This document shows, piece by piece, positions 24,761 through 33,440 of a stretch of 64,000 nucleotides of DNA (its first letter is position 1; the number at the start of each line of letters is the position of its first letter). The DNA comes from Streptomyces atratus (GTDB taxonomy: Bacteria > Actinomycetota > Actinomycetes > Streptomycetales > Streptomycetaceae). The position numbers were made by a program, and so were the translations under genes. The notes below the pieces were generated by a model, which worked only from the letters and a program-made list of their open reading frames with translations, was not told the DNA's origin and made no database searches. The stretch is taken from contig NZ_BMRN01000001.1 in assembly GCF_014648655.1 (NCBI RefSeq), positions 248,001-312,000 of the forward strand, given 5' to 3'.

Positions 24761-25240
24761 ATGACCACCGAGGGCTTCACCACATGTCTGTGGTTCGACG
24801 GGCAGGCCGAAGAGGCGGCGGAGTACTACCTCTCGGTCTTCAAGAACTCCCGCCTCGGCAGGATCGGCCGCTACACCGAAGCAGGGCCCGGGCCCGCCGG
24901 ATCGGCGATGGCGGTCGAGTTCGAGATCAACGGCCAGAAGTTCGTGGGGCTGAACGGCGGGCCGCAGTTCACCTTCAACGAATCCATCTCGTTCCAGATC
25001 CACTGCTCGGACCAGAACGAGGTGGACTACTACTGGAGCAGCCTCACCGACGGGGGCGAAGAGGGGCCCTGCGGCTGGCTGAAGGACAGATACGGCGTCT
25101 CCTGGCAGGTCGTCCCCGAGGCGCTCATCGATCTGATCGGCGACCAGGACGCCGAGAAGGCCGCGCGGACCACCGCTGCGATGATGACCATGAAGAAGCT
25201 GGACATCGCCGCGTTGCGGACAGTGCACGACGAGGGCTGA
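24761..25240 (+). CDS. VOC-family (PhnB-like) protein
   Basis: A 159-aa PhnB/glyoxalase-fold protein: TTCLWFDGQAEEAAEYYLSV at the N-terminus and GPCGWLKDRYGVSWQVVPEA at the C-terminus. These are the hallmarks of the 3-demethylubiquinone-methyltransferase-like PhnB group. Metal ligands are not all conserved, so activity is unclear. Start ATG with a GGAGA site. It is convergent with the MFS gene and shares the hairpin terminator at 25249. Confidence 0.85.
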   Translation: MTTEGFTTCLWFDGQAEEAAEYYLSVFKNSRLGRIGRYTEAGPGPAGSAMAVEFEINGQKFVGLNGGPQFTFNESISFQIHCSDQNEVDYYWSSLTDGGEEGPCGWLKDRYGVSWQVVPEALIDLIGDQDAEKAARTTAAMMTMKKLDIAALRTVHDEG

Positions 25241-25248
25241 CAGGGCAC

Positions 25249-25282
25249 AGATGCCGGACGGGGGTCGATCCGTCCGGCATCT
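25249..25282. terminator. Bidirectional terminator
   Basis: A 13-bp perfect inverted repeat, AGATGCCGGACGG / CCGTCCGGCATCT with an 8-nt loop, between the convergent VOC and MFS genes. Confidence 0.75.
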
Positions 25283-25309
25283 CCGCGTCATCGACGGGCG
25301 GGCCGTTGC

Positions 25310-26782
25310 TCACCGACGCGCGCCACCACCTGCTGGACGCGGACCGAGGAAGGCGCCGGCGAGCAGGGCGCCGGCCAGGACCAGTGCCGAGTCGACCAGG
25401 ATCGCGACCGAGACTCCCGACAGGACACCCTCGGGTCCGGTGTCACCGAGGGCGGACATCCGGGCGGTGACGACGGCGCTCATCACCGGGATGCCCATGG
25501 TGATGCCGACCTGCTGGGTCATGGTGGCGAGGCCGGTGGCCAGGCCCTGTTCCTCGTCGGGGAGACCGGAGGTCGCGGTGACCATGAAGCCGACGATCAC
25601 CAGCATGTTGCCGATGCCGCCGATGAAGGTGGCCACCAGCAGAAGCCAGATCCAGGCCCCCGACGTCCCGAGCGCCACCAGACAGAGCGTGGCGACGGCC
25701 TGGATGACGCCGCCGGTGACGATGGTCATGCGGCTGCCGTACCGGCCGACCGCACGGCCGCCGAACGCACCGCCGATCACGGTGCCGATGCCCAGGACGC
25801 CGAAGGCGAGACCGGTGGCGAGCGGTGAGTAGCCCAGGACCTCCTGCAGATAGAGGGTGAGCAGGAAGACCAGTGAGGTCTCGGTGACGAAGGCGATCAG
25901 GCCGACGGTATTGCCCCAGATGACGCTGCGCCGCTTCAGGATGCGTACGGGGACCAGGGGCGAGGTGGCCCTCTTCTCGATGGACCAGAAGCCGAGGAGG
26001 AGCGCGAGACCTGCGAGAAGTGCGACCAGGGTGGTGGGCGTGGTCCAGCCGGACTCACCGGCCTGGGTCAGCCCGTAGACGAGCAGAAGCAGTCCGCCGG
26101 TGACGGTCACGGCTCCGGGAACATCGAGCCGGGGGCGTCGTGCGGGACGCGAGTCGGTGATGACGGCCGGGGCGAGGAAGACCACCAGGGCGGCCACGGG
26201 CACGTTGACGAAGAAGGCCCAGCGCCAGGAGAGCAGATCGGTGAGCAGGCCGCCGAGGATGGCTCCGGCGGTGAATCCGGTGGACATCAGCGCGCCATTG
26301 AGGCCCAGCGCGCGTTCCCGCAGCGGGCCTTCCTTGAAGGCCGTGGTCAGCAGCGCGAGTCCGGCCGGGGTGACCGCCGCCGTGGCGAGACCCTGCAACA
26401 CCCGTGCGGTGAGCAGAACTTCGGGCGAGGTGGCGAGACCACCCAGGGCGGAGGAGAGACCGAGGACGACCATGCCGCCAAGGAACAGCCGTTTGCGGCC
26501 CACGAGATCGGCTACGCGGCCGAACAGCAGCGTGAAACCGGCGGCGGCGAGCGCGAACGCGGTGGCGATCCACTGCAGGTGGGAGAGGGAGAAGCCGAGG
26601 CCCTCGCCGACGACCGGCAGTGCGACGTTCAGGATCGAGAAGTCCACGGCGATCATGAACTGTGCGCCGAGGAGAAGAGCGAGGACCAGTTTCTGCCGTC
26701 CGGTCATGCGGATTTCCGGGGACGGCACGGCGGGAGTGGCGTCGGTGATGTCGGGAGACTGGGCCCGGCTGGGTGCGGACAT
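25310..26782 (-). CDS. MFS multidrug-type transporter (DHA2-like, 14 TM)
   Basis: A 490-aa major facilitator. Many hydrophobic segments (about 14) and motif A GRVADLVGRKRLFLGG are visible; AVDFSILNVALPVVGEGLGF is the DHA2-type TM1. It should export small toxic compounds by proton antiport. It is divergent from a TetR gene with a palindromic operator between, the classical arrangement of a drug-inducible efflux pump. Substrate unknown. Confidence 0.92.
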   Translation of the reverse strand: MSAPSRAQSPDITDATPAVPSPEIRMTGRQKLVLALLLGAQFMIAVDFSILNVALPVVGEGLGFSLSHLQWIATAFALAAAGFTLLFGRVADLVGRKRLFLGGMVVLGLSSALGGLATSPEVLLTARVLQGLATAAVTPAGLALLTTAFKEGPLRERALGLNGALMSTGFTAGAILGGLLTDLLSWRWAFFVNVPVAALVVFLAPAVITDSRPARRPRLDVPGAVTVTGGLLLLVYGLTQAGESGWTTPTTLVALLAGLALLLGFWSIEKRATSPLVPVRILKRRSVIWGNTVGLIAFVTETSLVFLLTLYLQEVLGYSPLATGLAFGVLGIGTVIGGAFGGRAVGRYGSRMTIVTGGVIQAVATLCLVALGTSGAWIWLLLVATFIGGIGNMLVIVGFMVTATSGLPDEEQGLATGLATMTQQVGITMGIPVMSAVVTARMSALGDTGPEGVLSGVSVAILVDSALVLAGALLAGAFLGPRPAGGGARR

Positions 26783-26807
26783 GACTGCCCTTCCTCAGAG
26801 AGAGGTT

Positions 26808-26831
26808 TTAATGGGACTATGGTTCCGTTAA
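26808..26831. promoter_or_regulatory. TetR operator candidate in the MFS/TetR divergent promoter
   Basis: A 24-bp near-palindrome with arms TTAATGGGAC and GTTCCGTTAA (8 of 10 bases symmetric) is centred 39 bp upstream of the MFS start. A related half-site TAATGGAACTGG lies at 26863, near the TetR start. Confidence 0.55.
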
Positions 26832-26884
26832 TTCGGGAGCCACCGTAACAGAGGAAGCTTTACTAATGGAACTGGAGACCCGTT

Positions 26885-27496
26885 ATGACTTCTGAGGGTG
26901 TGGAGCCCGGCACCGTCCGGCCCGGTGGCCGTACCGCCCGGGTCCGTGAATCGGTCCTGCGGGCCGCGGGCGACGCCCTGGCCGAGCACGGCTTCGACCG
27001 CCTGGACCTCGCCGATGTCGCGCGTCGCGCGGAAGTCGGCAAGACGACCGTCTACCGGCGCTGGTCCACCCCCACCGGCCTGATCGCCGACCTGCTCGAC
27101 GACATGGCCGAGCAGTCCTCACCCCGTACGGACACGGGTTCCCTGACCGAGGACCTCCGGGCCAATGCCCGGCTGGTGGTCACCACCCTCACCGATCCGC
27201 GGCAGGGCGCCCTCTTCAAGTCCGTGATCGCCGCTGCGACCTGCGACCCGCGCACGGCCGAGGCCCTGCACCGCTTCTACGCGATCCGCATCAAGGAGTG
27301 GTCCGGCTGCGTCACCGAGGCCGTCGAACGCGGGGAACTGCCCGCGGGCACGGACGCGGACGAGGTGATCCGCGCCGTATCGGCCCCCCTCTACTACCGG
27401 CTGCTGGCGAGCGGCGACCCGCTCGACGAGGCGGCGGCGGACCGTGCCGCCGCAGCCGCGGCCGCGGCGGCGCGGGCGGGCGCGTATGTGCGGTGA
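26885..27496 (+). CDS. TetR/AcrR-family regulator
   Basis: A 203-aa TetR protein. The HTH is VLRAAGDALAEHGFDRLDLA then DVARRAEVGKTTVYRRW, with a C-terminal ligand domain (TetR_C-like, ASGDPLDEAAADRAAAAAAA). It is divergent from the MFS gene and most likely represses it and itself through the palindrome at 26808. The inducer is unknown. Confidence 0.92.
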   Translation: MTSEGVEPGTVRPGGRTARVRESVLRAAGDALAEHGFDRLDLADVARRAEVGKTTVYRRWSTPTGLIADLLDDMAEQSSPRTDTGSLTEDLRANARLVVTTLTDPRQGALFKSVIAAATCDPRTAEALHRFYAIRIKEWSGCVTEAVERGELPAGTDADEVIRAVSAPLYYRLLASGDPLDEAAADRAAAAAAAAARAGAYVR

Positions 27497-27535
27497 GGGG
27501 TGGTCAGCCGTCCCCGTCCCGCGCTCTTCGCCGCG

Positions 27536-28159
27536 TCAGCCGACCGGGTGGGCACGCAGACGTGCCGCCCACGGGTGGTCGGCGCCCTGGGCCAATGTGA
27601 TCGTCTCGGTCAGCCAGGCGCGCTGGTCCGCGGTGAGGGTCGGCAGCGCCGTCGCGAAGTCCTGTTCGTCCTTGGGCCGCGGGGACTTGGCCTTGTACAG
27701 CAGCTGTACCTCAGGGGAGAGGTACGGGACGCCGTCCTTCGAGACCCGGCCGAGCCGGTCGAGCGGGAGCCGGATGCGGGGATCGCGGCGGAACAGCCAG
27801 TCGGTGCCCTCCGCGTCGTCGAGCATGAGCTGGATGCGCCAGGGCTCGGCGGGCCCGGGACGGCACCAGATGTCGTGGACGTGACGCGGCAGGACCTCGC
27901 CGGGGAGCCAGGGGCGCAGGGTGCCGGGAGGATCGGCGGCCCACCACTCCCAGCCCGCCAGGATCTGCTGGGCGGTGAGCTGGTCGCGGCGGAGCAGGAG
28001 TACGTCGATGTCGCCGTGGTCCCGGAAGGTGTGGCCCACGGCGAGTTCGACCGCGTATCCGCCCGCGATCCACCAGGGGGCGCGCAACGGGGCGAAGAGG
28101 CGGGCAGCCTCTTCGAGCGGGGCCGGATCCCATGGACCCCAGGGGGTTTCCGTACGCAT
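27536..28159 (-). CDS. Nucleotidyltransferase-like protein (aminoglycoside adenylyltransferase-type fold)
   Basis: A 207-aa protein with a nucleotidyltransferase motif: WWIAGGYAVELAVGHTFRDH then GDIDVLLLRR. The GG...HGDIDV pattern resembles ANT(2'')/LinB-type enzymes. The C-terminal part is helical (LTADQRAWLTETITLAQGAD). It is the last gene of a three-gene minus-strand group with the NmrA-like and DUF952 genes, 44 bp after the former. Resistance is not proven; a toxin-antitoxin or unknown NTase role is possible. Confidence 0.72.
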   Translation of the reverse strand: MRTETPWGPWDPAPLEEAARLFAPLRAPWWIAGGYAVELAVGHTFRDHGDIDVLLLRRDQLTAQQILAGWEWWAADPPGTLRPWLPGEVLPRHVHDIWCRPGPAEPWRIQLMLDDAEGTDWLFRRDPRIRLPLDRLGRVSKDGVPYLSPEVQLLYKAKSPRPKDEQDFATALPTLTADQRAWLTETITLAQGADHPWAARLRAHPVG

Positions 28160-28203
28160 GGGCTGTCGGCCCCTCTCCTCTTCCGATGCCGCCCGCCGTG
28201 GCG

Positions 28204-29121
28204 TCAGTCCGTTTTCAGCAGATGCCGATAGCTGTCCGGATGCTCCCTCAGATAGGTGGCCAGGCTCATCGCCGGATGCCCGGTGAGGTTCGGTACGGCA
28301 TCCGAGACCGTGGACATCTCGCCGGTGGCGATGGCCTCGTACGACGTCACCCAGCCGGCCACCTCCCAGTCCTCGGCACCGTACTGCGCCCGTGAGGCAT
28401 AGGCCTCCTCGCGGGTCTCCGGTACGTAGATGATGGTCCGGCCGGTGACCCGGCTCATTTCCTCGGCCGCTTCGGCGAGAGTGAACGCCTCGGGGCCCGT
28501 GAGGTCGTACGTGAGCCCGTCGTGGCGGGTGTCGGTGCTCTCGGTGTCGGCCGGCAGCACGGCGGTCGCGGCGTCCGCGATGTCCTCGTGCGCCACCGCC
28601 GACACCCGGCCGTCGCCGCCGGGACCACGCAGCACCCCGTCGGCTCCGGTCATCGCCGGGAGCCCGGCGAGGTACAGGCTGTCGCGCAGGAAGGTGTAGC
28701 GGACATCGGCGGCCCGGATGTGGGCCTCGGTGTGCCAGTGGTCCCGGGCGAAGGTGAACGTGGCGTCCGGCGCCGCGCCGAGGAACGAGACGTACACGAT
28801 GCGTTCGACGCCCACGGCGACCGCCGCGTCCACGGCCGTCGTGTGCTGGCGCACCCGGTCGGGGCTCTCGTGCGCCGAGACGAGGAACAGCGTGTGCGCC
28901 CCGGCGAGGGCGTGGCGCATGGCCTCCCCGTCACCGTAGGGCGCGGGCGGTGCGGCGACGGCGCCGGGCAGTTCCGGCAGCCGGGACGGGTCGCGGCCGA
29001 GGAGCCGCACGGGCACACCGGCGCGCACCAGGCGCTGTGCGACACGGCCGCCGACCGCACCGCTCGCGCCGGTGACGGCGACGATGGGGGCGCCCGGGTC
29101 CATGGGGGGTGGGGGGTTCAT
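28204..29121 (-). CDS. NmrA-like NAD(P)-binding SDR protein
   Basis: A 305-aa atypical SDR. The Rossmann motif is VAVTGASGAVGGRVAQRLVR, followed by the NmrA-type VERIVYVSFLGAAPDATFTF. The catalytic YxxxK is not obvious, which is typical of NmrA-like sensors and azoreductase-like members. The ATG at 29121 overlaps the DUF952 stop (ATGA); MDPGAPIV at 29103 is an alternative start. It could act as a redox sensor or quinone/isoflavone-type reductase. Confidence 0.85.
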   Translation of the reverse strand: MNPPPPMDPGAPIVAVTGASGAVGGRVAQRLVRAGVPVRLLGRDPSRLPELPGAVAAPPAPYGDGEAMRHALAGAHTLFLVSAHESPDRVRQHTTAVDAAVAVGVERIVYVSFLGAAPDATFTFARDHWHTEAHIRAADVRYTFLRDSLYLAGLPAMTGADGVLRGPGGDGRVSAVAHEDIADAATAVLPADTESTDTRHDGLTYDLTGPEAFTLAEAAEEMSRVTGRTIIYVPETREEAYASRAQYGAEDWEVAGWVTSYEAIATGEMSTVSDAVPNLTGHPAMSLATYLREHPDSYRHLLKTD

Positions 29122-29477
29122 GCGGGGTCGCCCTCCATTCGCAGCCAGGGGCGCACCTCCACGACCGCGTCCACCGGGACGGGTCCGTAGATGTGCGGGA
29201 ACTCCTCGCCGCCGGGCGCGACGGACTCGTACCGTACGGGTGCCGGGAGACGGGCGGGATCGATGACGAGGACCACCAGATCCTGGTCGCCGGCCCCGGC
29301 CCGGCTCCCGGTGCCGTACAGCATCTCGGCCACGCCTGCGAGCTGGTGCGGCAGCGAGCAGTGGATGAAGCCCTCTTCGTGCAGGGTGCGGCCGCGGGTG
29401 GACATCTCGTACGTCCCGATCCCGCGGGCCGCCTCCCACAAGGGGCCTTCGGTGAGGTGCAGCAGCAGTTCGGCCAT
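29118..29477 (-). CDS. DUF952 family protein
   Basis: A 119-aa protein with the DUF952 pattern: LLHLTEGPLWEAARGIGTYE, EGFIHCSLPHQLAGV, then EEFPHIYGPVPVDAVVEV. The family resembles a small NAD-binding or glutathione-related fold, but function is unknown. It is the first gene of the operon with the SDR and nucleotidyltransferase genes. Confidence 0.85.
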   Translation of the reverse strand: MAELLLHLTEGPLWEAARGIGTYEMSTRGRTLHEEGFIHCSLPHQLAGVAEMLYGTGSRAGAGDQDLVVLVIDPARLPAPVRYESVAPGGEEFPHIYGPVPVDAVVEVRPWLRMEGDPA

Positions 29478-29486
29478 GGGCCAAAG

Positions 29487-29784
29487 CTAGCTGCGCCGAC
29501 GCGTCCTGCGGGCCATCAGCGTGGCCGCCGATCCGGCAGCGAGCAGAACTGCCGCGATGCCGCCAGGAATCCATTCACCACCGTGGGAACCCGTGTTCGG
29601 GAGCGAGCCGCCGTGGCGTCGGCGTCGTCCGGCCGGTTGTGGTCGGGTTCGTGCGGCCGGGAGTGGTGGGGGTGGGCTTCGGTGCGGGGGCCGACTCCGC
29701 AGGCGCCGGGGGATTCCGGCTCCGAGGGGGCGGGGTGGGCCGCCCGTTTCCGATGCCCCCGGATACCCCGATGCGTAGGGCCAT
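29487..29784 (-). pseudogene. Frameshifted LPXTG-type surface protein remnant
   Basis: The C-terminus SLPNTGSHGGEWIPGGIAAV LLAAGSAATLMARRTRRRS is a clear LPXTG-type sorting signal (LPNTG, membrane segment, basic tail). The upstream proline/threonine-rich wall-spanning region (PTPTTPGRTNPTTTGRTTPT) is in the -1 frame, joined near 29610. No signal peptide precedes the ATG at 29784. The gene is probably broken, or the sequence has a 1-base error. Confidence 0.5.
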
Positions 29785-29812
29785 CGGGGCACGCCGTGCG
29801 CGCGAGCGCGCG

Positions 29813-30832
29813 TCAGGCCGTATCCACCAGCAGTTCGGCCTCCACCCGCGGGTCCAGACCGACCGCGGCCCGGTCCGGCCGTTGCGGGGCCGCGCCATCC
29901 AGTCCGACCAGCCACTTCCAGGTATCGGCGACCGTCTCCTCGACCGGCCGGCAGCGCAGACCGGCCGCGTACGCCTTGCTGACGTCGCCCCGGTGCATGG
30001 TGTCGTACAGCTCGCCCGGCGGCAGCCAGACCGGCAGGTCGCTCCAGGGCTCCACACCTGCCGCGAGGATGGTCCGAGCGGGTGTCCAGCGGAGTTCCGC
30101 GTCTGAGCCGGTGGCACGTACACAGGCATCCAGCAGTTGCCCCATGGTGGCGTGGCCGGGGCGGCTGACCAGGTTGTACGGCCCGTGCAGACCACCGCGC
30201 CCCGCGTCCAGGAGCCAATCGGCGAGGTCGCGGGCGTCGATGTACTGGAGCATCAGGTCCGGTGTCCCCGGAGCCAGTACGGGCCCGCCGCGGGCGATCC
30301 GCAGCAGCCACCAGGGGAGTCTGCCGATGTTCTCCCAGGGGCCCAGGATCAGTCCCGCGCGGGCCAGCAGGGCGCGGTCCCCGAAGGCGTCGAGTGCGGC
30401 CAGTTCGCCGCCGCGTTTGGCAAGGGGGTACGAGACGTCCCCACCGGCGTCGGGCGAGGCACCGGACACCAGCGGGCCGTCCTCGGGCAGACCGGCCGGG
30501 GCCGGGTAGTCGTACACGGAACGGCTGGAAACGTACGCGTAGCGGGCGGCCCGGTCGGCCAGCAGACGGGCCGCGTCCCGTACGGCCGAGGGGGCGCCGC
30601 TCCAGGTGTCGACGACCAGGTCCCACTCGGGCGTGCCCCCGTGGTGGCCGGCGGCTGCGGTCAGCGCGGCGAGGCCGTCGCCGGTGGTGCGGTCACCGAG
30701 GAGTTCCGTCACGCCCTGCGGGGGTGCGTGACGGCCGCGGTGGAACACCGTGACCTCCCAGCCGCGCGCGAGCGCAGCCTCGGTGACGGCGCGACCGACG
30801 AATTCCGTACCACCCAGCATCAGAAGCCTCAT
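29813..30832 (-). CDS. NAD-dependent epimerase/dehydratase family protein
   Basis: A 339-aa extended SDR. The N-terminal nucleotide-binding motif is MRLLMLGGTEFVGRAVTEAA, with YAYVSSRSVYDYPAPAGLPE and a SYPLAKRGGE segment (YxxxK-like). It resembles the reductase-like epimerases of the isoflavone/NAD-dependent sugar group. It is on the minus strand, 73 bp from snpR with no obvious link. Substrate unknown. Confidence 0.85.
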   Translation of the reverse strand: MRLLMLGGTEFVGRAVTEAALARGWEVTVFHRGRHAPPQGVTELLGDRTTGDGLAALTAAAGHHGGTPEWDLVVDTWSGAPSAVRDAARLLADRAARYAYVSSRSVYDYPAPAGLPEDGPLVSGASPDAGGDVSYPLAKRGGELAALDAFGDRALLARAGLILGPWENIGRLPWWLLRIARGGPVLAPGTPDLMLQYIDARDLADWLLDAGRGGLHGPYNLVSRPGHATMGQLLDACVRATGSDAELRWTPARTILAAGVEPWSDLPVWLPPGELYDTMHRGDVSKAYAAGLRCRPVEETVADTWKWLVGLDGAAPQRPDRAAVGLDPRVEAELLVDTA

Positions 30833-30905
30833 GGGACCGACTCTGCCCGCCGGACGGCCGGGTTGGAACAGGTCCTCGCTCTCGGCGGAATCGGACAGCG
30901 GTCCT

Positions 30906-31859
30906 TCACTGTGTGCGGGCGAGCGGGCTGCGGTTGCGCAGCAGCCACTGGTGGTACCCGGCCGCCCGCTGGGCCGCCTCCCGGTAGGCCGCCTCCAACT
31001 CCCCGTACACCGTCGCCATGTCGGCGCCCGGCCGGGACACCAGCAGCAGCCTTACGGCCAGGGGGTCGTCGCGCAGCGGACGGATCGCCATGTCGTCGCG
31101 CGGCCCGGAGGTGGGCTGGCAGGGTGCGACCGCCTCGCCGAGCACGACGAGGGACGCGGCGGTGAGGTAGTCGCCGTGCAGAACGGTCGGCGCGAGGCCC
31201 GCCTCGCCGAACACCCGGCGCAGCGCGTCCCATTCGCCGTCCACCGTGGGGTCGACCATCCACCGGTCGGCGGCCAGGTCCCCGAGGTCGACCACGGGCC
31301 GGGCGGCGGCCGGATGGTCCCGGGCCATGGAGATGAACTGCGGTTCGCGGTCGAGGAGTACGCGCTGCTCCAGGCCCTCCGGGATGGCCAGCGGACAGCC
31401 CTCGACCTCGTGCACGAAGGCGACATCGAGCCCGCCCGCATCGACCGTATGCAGCAGGGCGCTGGCCGATACGTCGACCCGCAGCGAGATGTCCGTGCCG
31501 GGCAGCCGGAGCCGCAGCCTGCGCAGCCAGCCGCCGATGACCCGGCTCGCGGTGCAGCCGATGCGCAGCCGCGGGCCCGAGGCGCGGACCACGTCGGCCT
31601 CCGCCTTCGCCTCGCTGACCAGGGCGGTCATTCCGTCGACCAGGGGGCGGGCCCGGCTGAGGACGGCACGGCCGAGCAACGTCGGCCGGCAGCCGGTCCG
31701 TTCGCGGCTGAACAACTCGGCGCCCAGGGTGTTCTCGATCCGCCGCAGCTGGGTGGTCAGGGAGGGCTGACTCACACCCAGCCTGCGGGCCGCTCGGTGC
31801 AGGCTGCCCGTGTCGGCGATGGCGCACAGCGCCCTGAGGTGTCTCACCTCAAGCTCCAT
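30906..31859 (-). CDS. snpR: LysR-family regulator of the snapalysin gene
   Basis: A 317-aa LysR protein. The HTH is HLRALCAIADTGSLHRAARR LGVSQPSLTTQLRRIEN, followed by an effector domain. It is divergent from snpA, and in Streptomyces a LysR gene in this position is snpR (known family knowledge). The ATG at 31859 (MELEVRHLRAL) begins the conserved HTH, so the longer form to 31886 is less likely. It should activate snpA and autoregulate through the dyad at 31969-31991. Confidence 0.85.
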   Translation of the reverse strand: MELEVRHLRALCAIADTGSLHRAARRLGVSQPSLTTQLRRIENTLGAELFSRERTGCRPTLLGRAVLSRARPLVDGMTALVSEAKAEADVVRASGPRLRIGCTASRVIGGWLRRLRLRLPGTDISLRVDVSASALLHTVDAGGLDVAFVHEVEGCPLAIPEGLEQRVLLDREPQFISMARDHPAAARPVVDLGDLAADRWMVDPTVDGEWDALRRVFGEAGLAPTVLHGDYLTAASLVVLGEAVAPCQPTSGPRDDMAIRPLRDDPLAVRLLLVSRPGADMATVYGELEAAYREAAQRAAGYHQWLLRNRSPLARTQ

Positions 31860-31968
31860 ACGGTCGAGCGTAGGACGGCGTGCCACGGTCGCACCAGACG
31901 CCCCAATCCGATCAAAGTCCGTTAATTCACCGGGAGTTGGTCAAGACTTCGACAACGGCACCAAGGGT

Positions 31969-31999
31969 GGCGATAGGCCGGTGCTATCGCCGGTTGACA
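31969..31999 (+). promoter_or_regulatory. SnpR operator candidate and snpA -35 element
   Basis: GGCGATAG (31969-31976) and CTATCGCC (31984-31991) form an 8-bp dyad with a 7-nt centre, the T-N11-A type geometry of LysR sites. TTGACA lies at 31994-31999, so the operator is just upstream of the -35 of snpA, as expected for an activator. Confidence 0.6.
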
Positions 32000-32105
32000 T
32001 CATCCGCCACGGCTTCCGCTCCCCGACACTCTCTGCGTACCGCACCCCGTCCGCGTCCGATGACCGGACGGGTTCATCGGACAGGCAATCGGTAGGAGAC
32101 CCCCC

Positions 32106-32792
32106 ATGAGACACCCCAGGACCGTCATGTCGGCCGTAGTCGGCCTCGGCTTCGGACTCGCGGCCGCGCTGGGCACCGCACCCGCCATCGCCTCCTCTCC
32201 CGCACCCGCCGCACCCCCCGCACCCCCCGCCGCCGCCTCAAAGGCCCACGCGGGCTACACCTCCGGCTCCGGGTCGCACGAGAGCGCCGCCGCGAACAAG
32301 GCGTTCTTCGAAGCGGTCGCCAAGTCCGTCGCCAAGAAGCGGGCGGCGAACCCCGGCGCCCAGGCGGTCACCATCGTCTACAGCACCGCCAACGCGCCGA
32401 GCTTCCGCACCCAGATATCCAGCAGTGCGCAGATCTGGAACAGCTCGGTCTCCAACGTCCGGCTCCAGGAAGGCTCGAACGCCGACTTCGCCTACTACGA
32501 GGGCAACGACCCGAGCGGCTCGTACGCCAGCACCGACGGGCACGGCAACGGGTACATCTTCCTCGACTACGCACAGAACCAGCAGTACAACTCGACCCGC
32601 GTCACCGCGCACGAGACCGGTCATGTGCTCGGCCTGCCGGATCACTACTCCGGTCCGTGCAGCGAGCTGATGTCGGGCGGCGGCCCCGGCACGTCCTGCA
32701 CGAATCCCTACCCCAACGCGAACGAGCGCAGCCGGGTGAACTACCTGTGGCAGAACGGCTTCGCGGCCGCACTCGCCCGCAGCGGCTCCTGA
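32106..32792 (+). CDS. snpA: Snapalysin (M7 metalloprotease)
   Basis: A 228-aa secreted zinc protease. The signal/pro segment ([20 protein letters not shown] ...) precedes the mature domain with [20 protein letters not shown] (HExxHxxGxxD zinc motif) and [10 protein letters not shown]. It is the smallest known zinc endopeptidase family, specific to Streptomyces, with a Tyr/Phe preference at P1'. Ribosome site AGGAGA. Regulated by the divergent snpR gene. Confidence 0.93.
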   Translation: MRHPRTVMSAVVGLGFGLAAALGTAPAIASSPAPAAPPAPPAAASKAHAGYTSGSGSHESAAANKAFFEAVAKSVAKKRAANPGAQAVTIVYSTANAPSFRTQISSSAQIWNSSVSNVRLQEGSNADFAYYEGNDPSGSYASTDGHGNGYIFLDYAQNQQYNSTRVTAHETGHVLGLPDHYSGPCSELMSGGGPGTSCTNPYPNANERSRVNYLWQNGFAAALARSGS

Positions 32793-32819
32793 CCACTGTC
32801 GGGCCGCTCAGCGGCACCG

Positions 32820-32850
32820 GGGGCCACCTCGTAGGACGGGGTGGCCCCTT
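32820..32850 (+). terminator. snpA terminator
   Basis: A stem GGGGCCACC (32820-32828) / GGTGGCCCC (32840-32848) followed by TT, 28 bp after the snpA stop. Confidence 0.7.
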
Positions 32851-32983
32851 GAGCGTCCGACGGACAGGTGAATGCTCGCCCCCCACTTGATCCGCCCGCA
32901 GCGAACGGGCCGGGCGCGCCACTCGTTCCGGGGGATGCTGGAAACGGCCACCACAGGCGGGCCGCCCCCATGGAGGTACGAGC

Positions 32984-33439
32984 GTGAGCGAGCGTCCCGA
33001 TTCCCTGTACGAAGCCGTCGGCGGCATGGACCCACTGCGCCGGCTGAGCAACACCTTCTACGACAACGTGCTGGTGGATCCGCTGCTCGCACCCGTCTTC
33101 GCGGATTTCACCCCGACCCATATCGAGCATGTCGCCGTCTGGCTGGCCGAGATATTCGACGGCCCCGCCGACTTCACCGGGCAACACGGCGGCCACCAGG
33201 CCCTGCTGCGCGTCCACCTCGGGCTGTCCATCACCGAGCAGCAGCGGCTGCGCTGGATGGAACTGATGACGGACGCCGTCGAGAAGGAGCTCCCGGACGA
33301 CGCGCTGCTGCGCCGCCGGGTCCTGGAGTACTTCCACTGGGGCACGGGCGTCGCCCGCGATGTGTCGGCGTCCCCGGTCGGCGAGGACCTCGGCGTTCCC
33401 GGCCCGACGCCGCGCTGGGGCTGGGACGGCCTGCGCTGA
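32984..33439 (+). CDS. glbO: Group II truncated haemoglobin (GlbO-like)
   Basis: A 151-aa trHbO. Key features are LYEAVGGMDPLRRLSNTFYD (B helix, Phe/Tyr), the E-F region DFTPTHIEHVAVWLAEIFDG and the proximal-helix segment GGHQALLRVHLGLSITEQQR. It binds O2 or NO and interacts with terminal oxidases or redox chemistry in actinobacteria. Start ATG at 32984 follows GAGG and an upstream GTG. Its stop is 1 bp before the convergent GntR gene end at 33441. Confidence 0.92.
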   Translation: MSERPDSLYEAVGGMDPLRRLSNTFYDNVLVDPLLAPVFADFTPTHIEHVAVWLAEIFDGPADFTGQHGGHQALLRVHLGLSITEQQRLRWMELMTDAVEKELPDDALLRRRVLEYFHWGTGVARDVSASPVGEDLGVPGPTPRWGWDGLR

Positions 33440-33440
33440 C

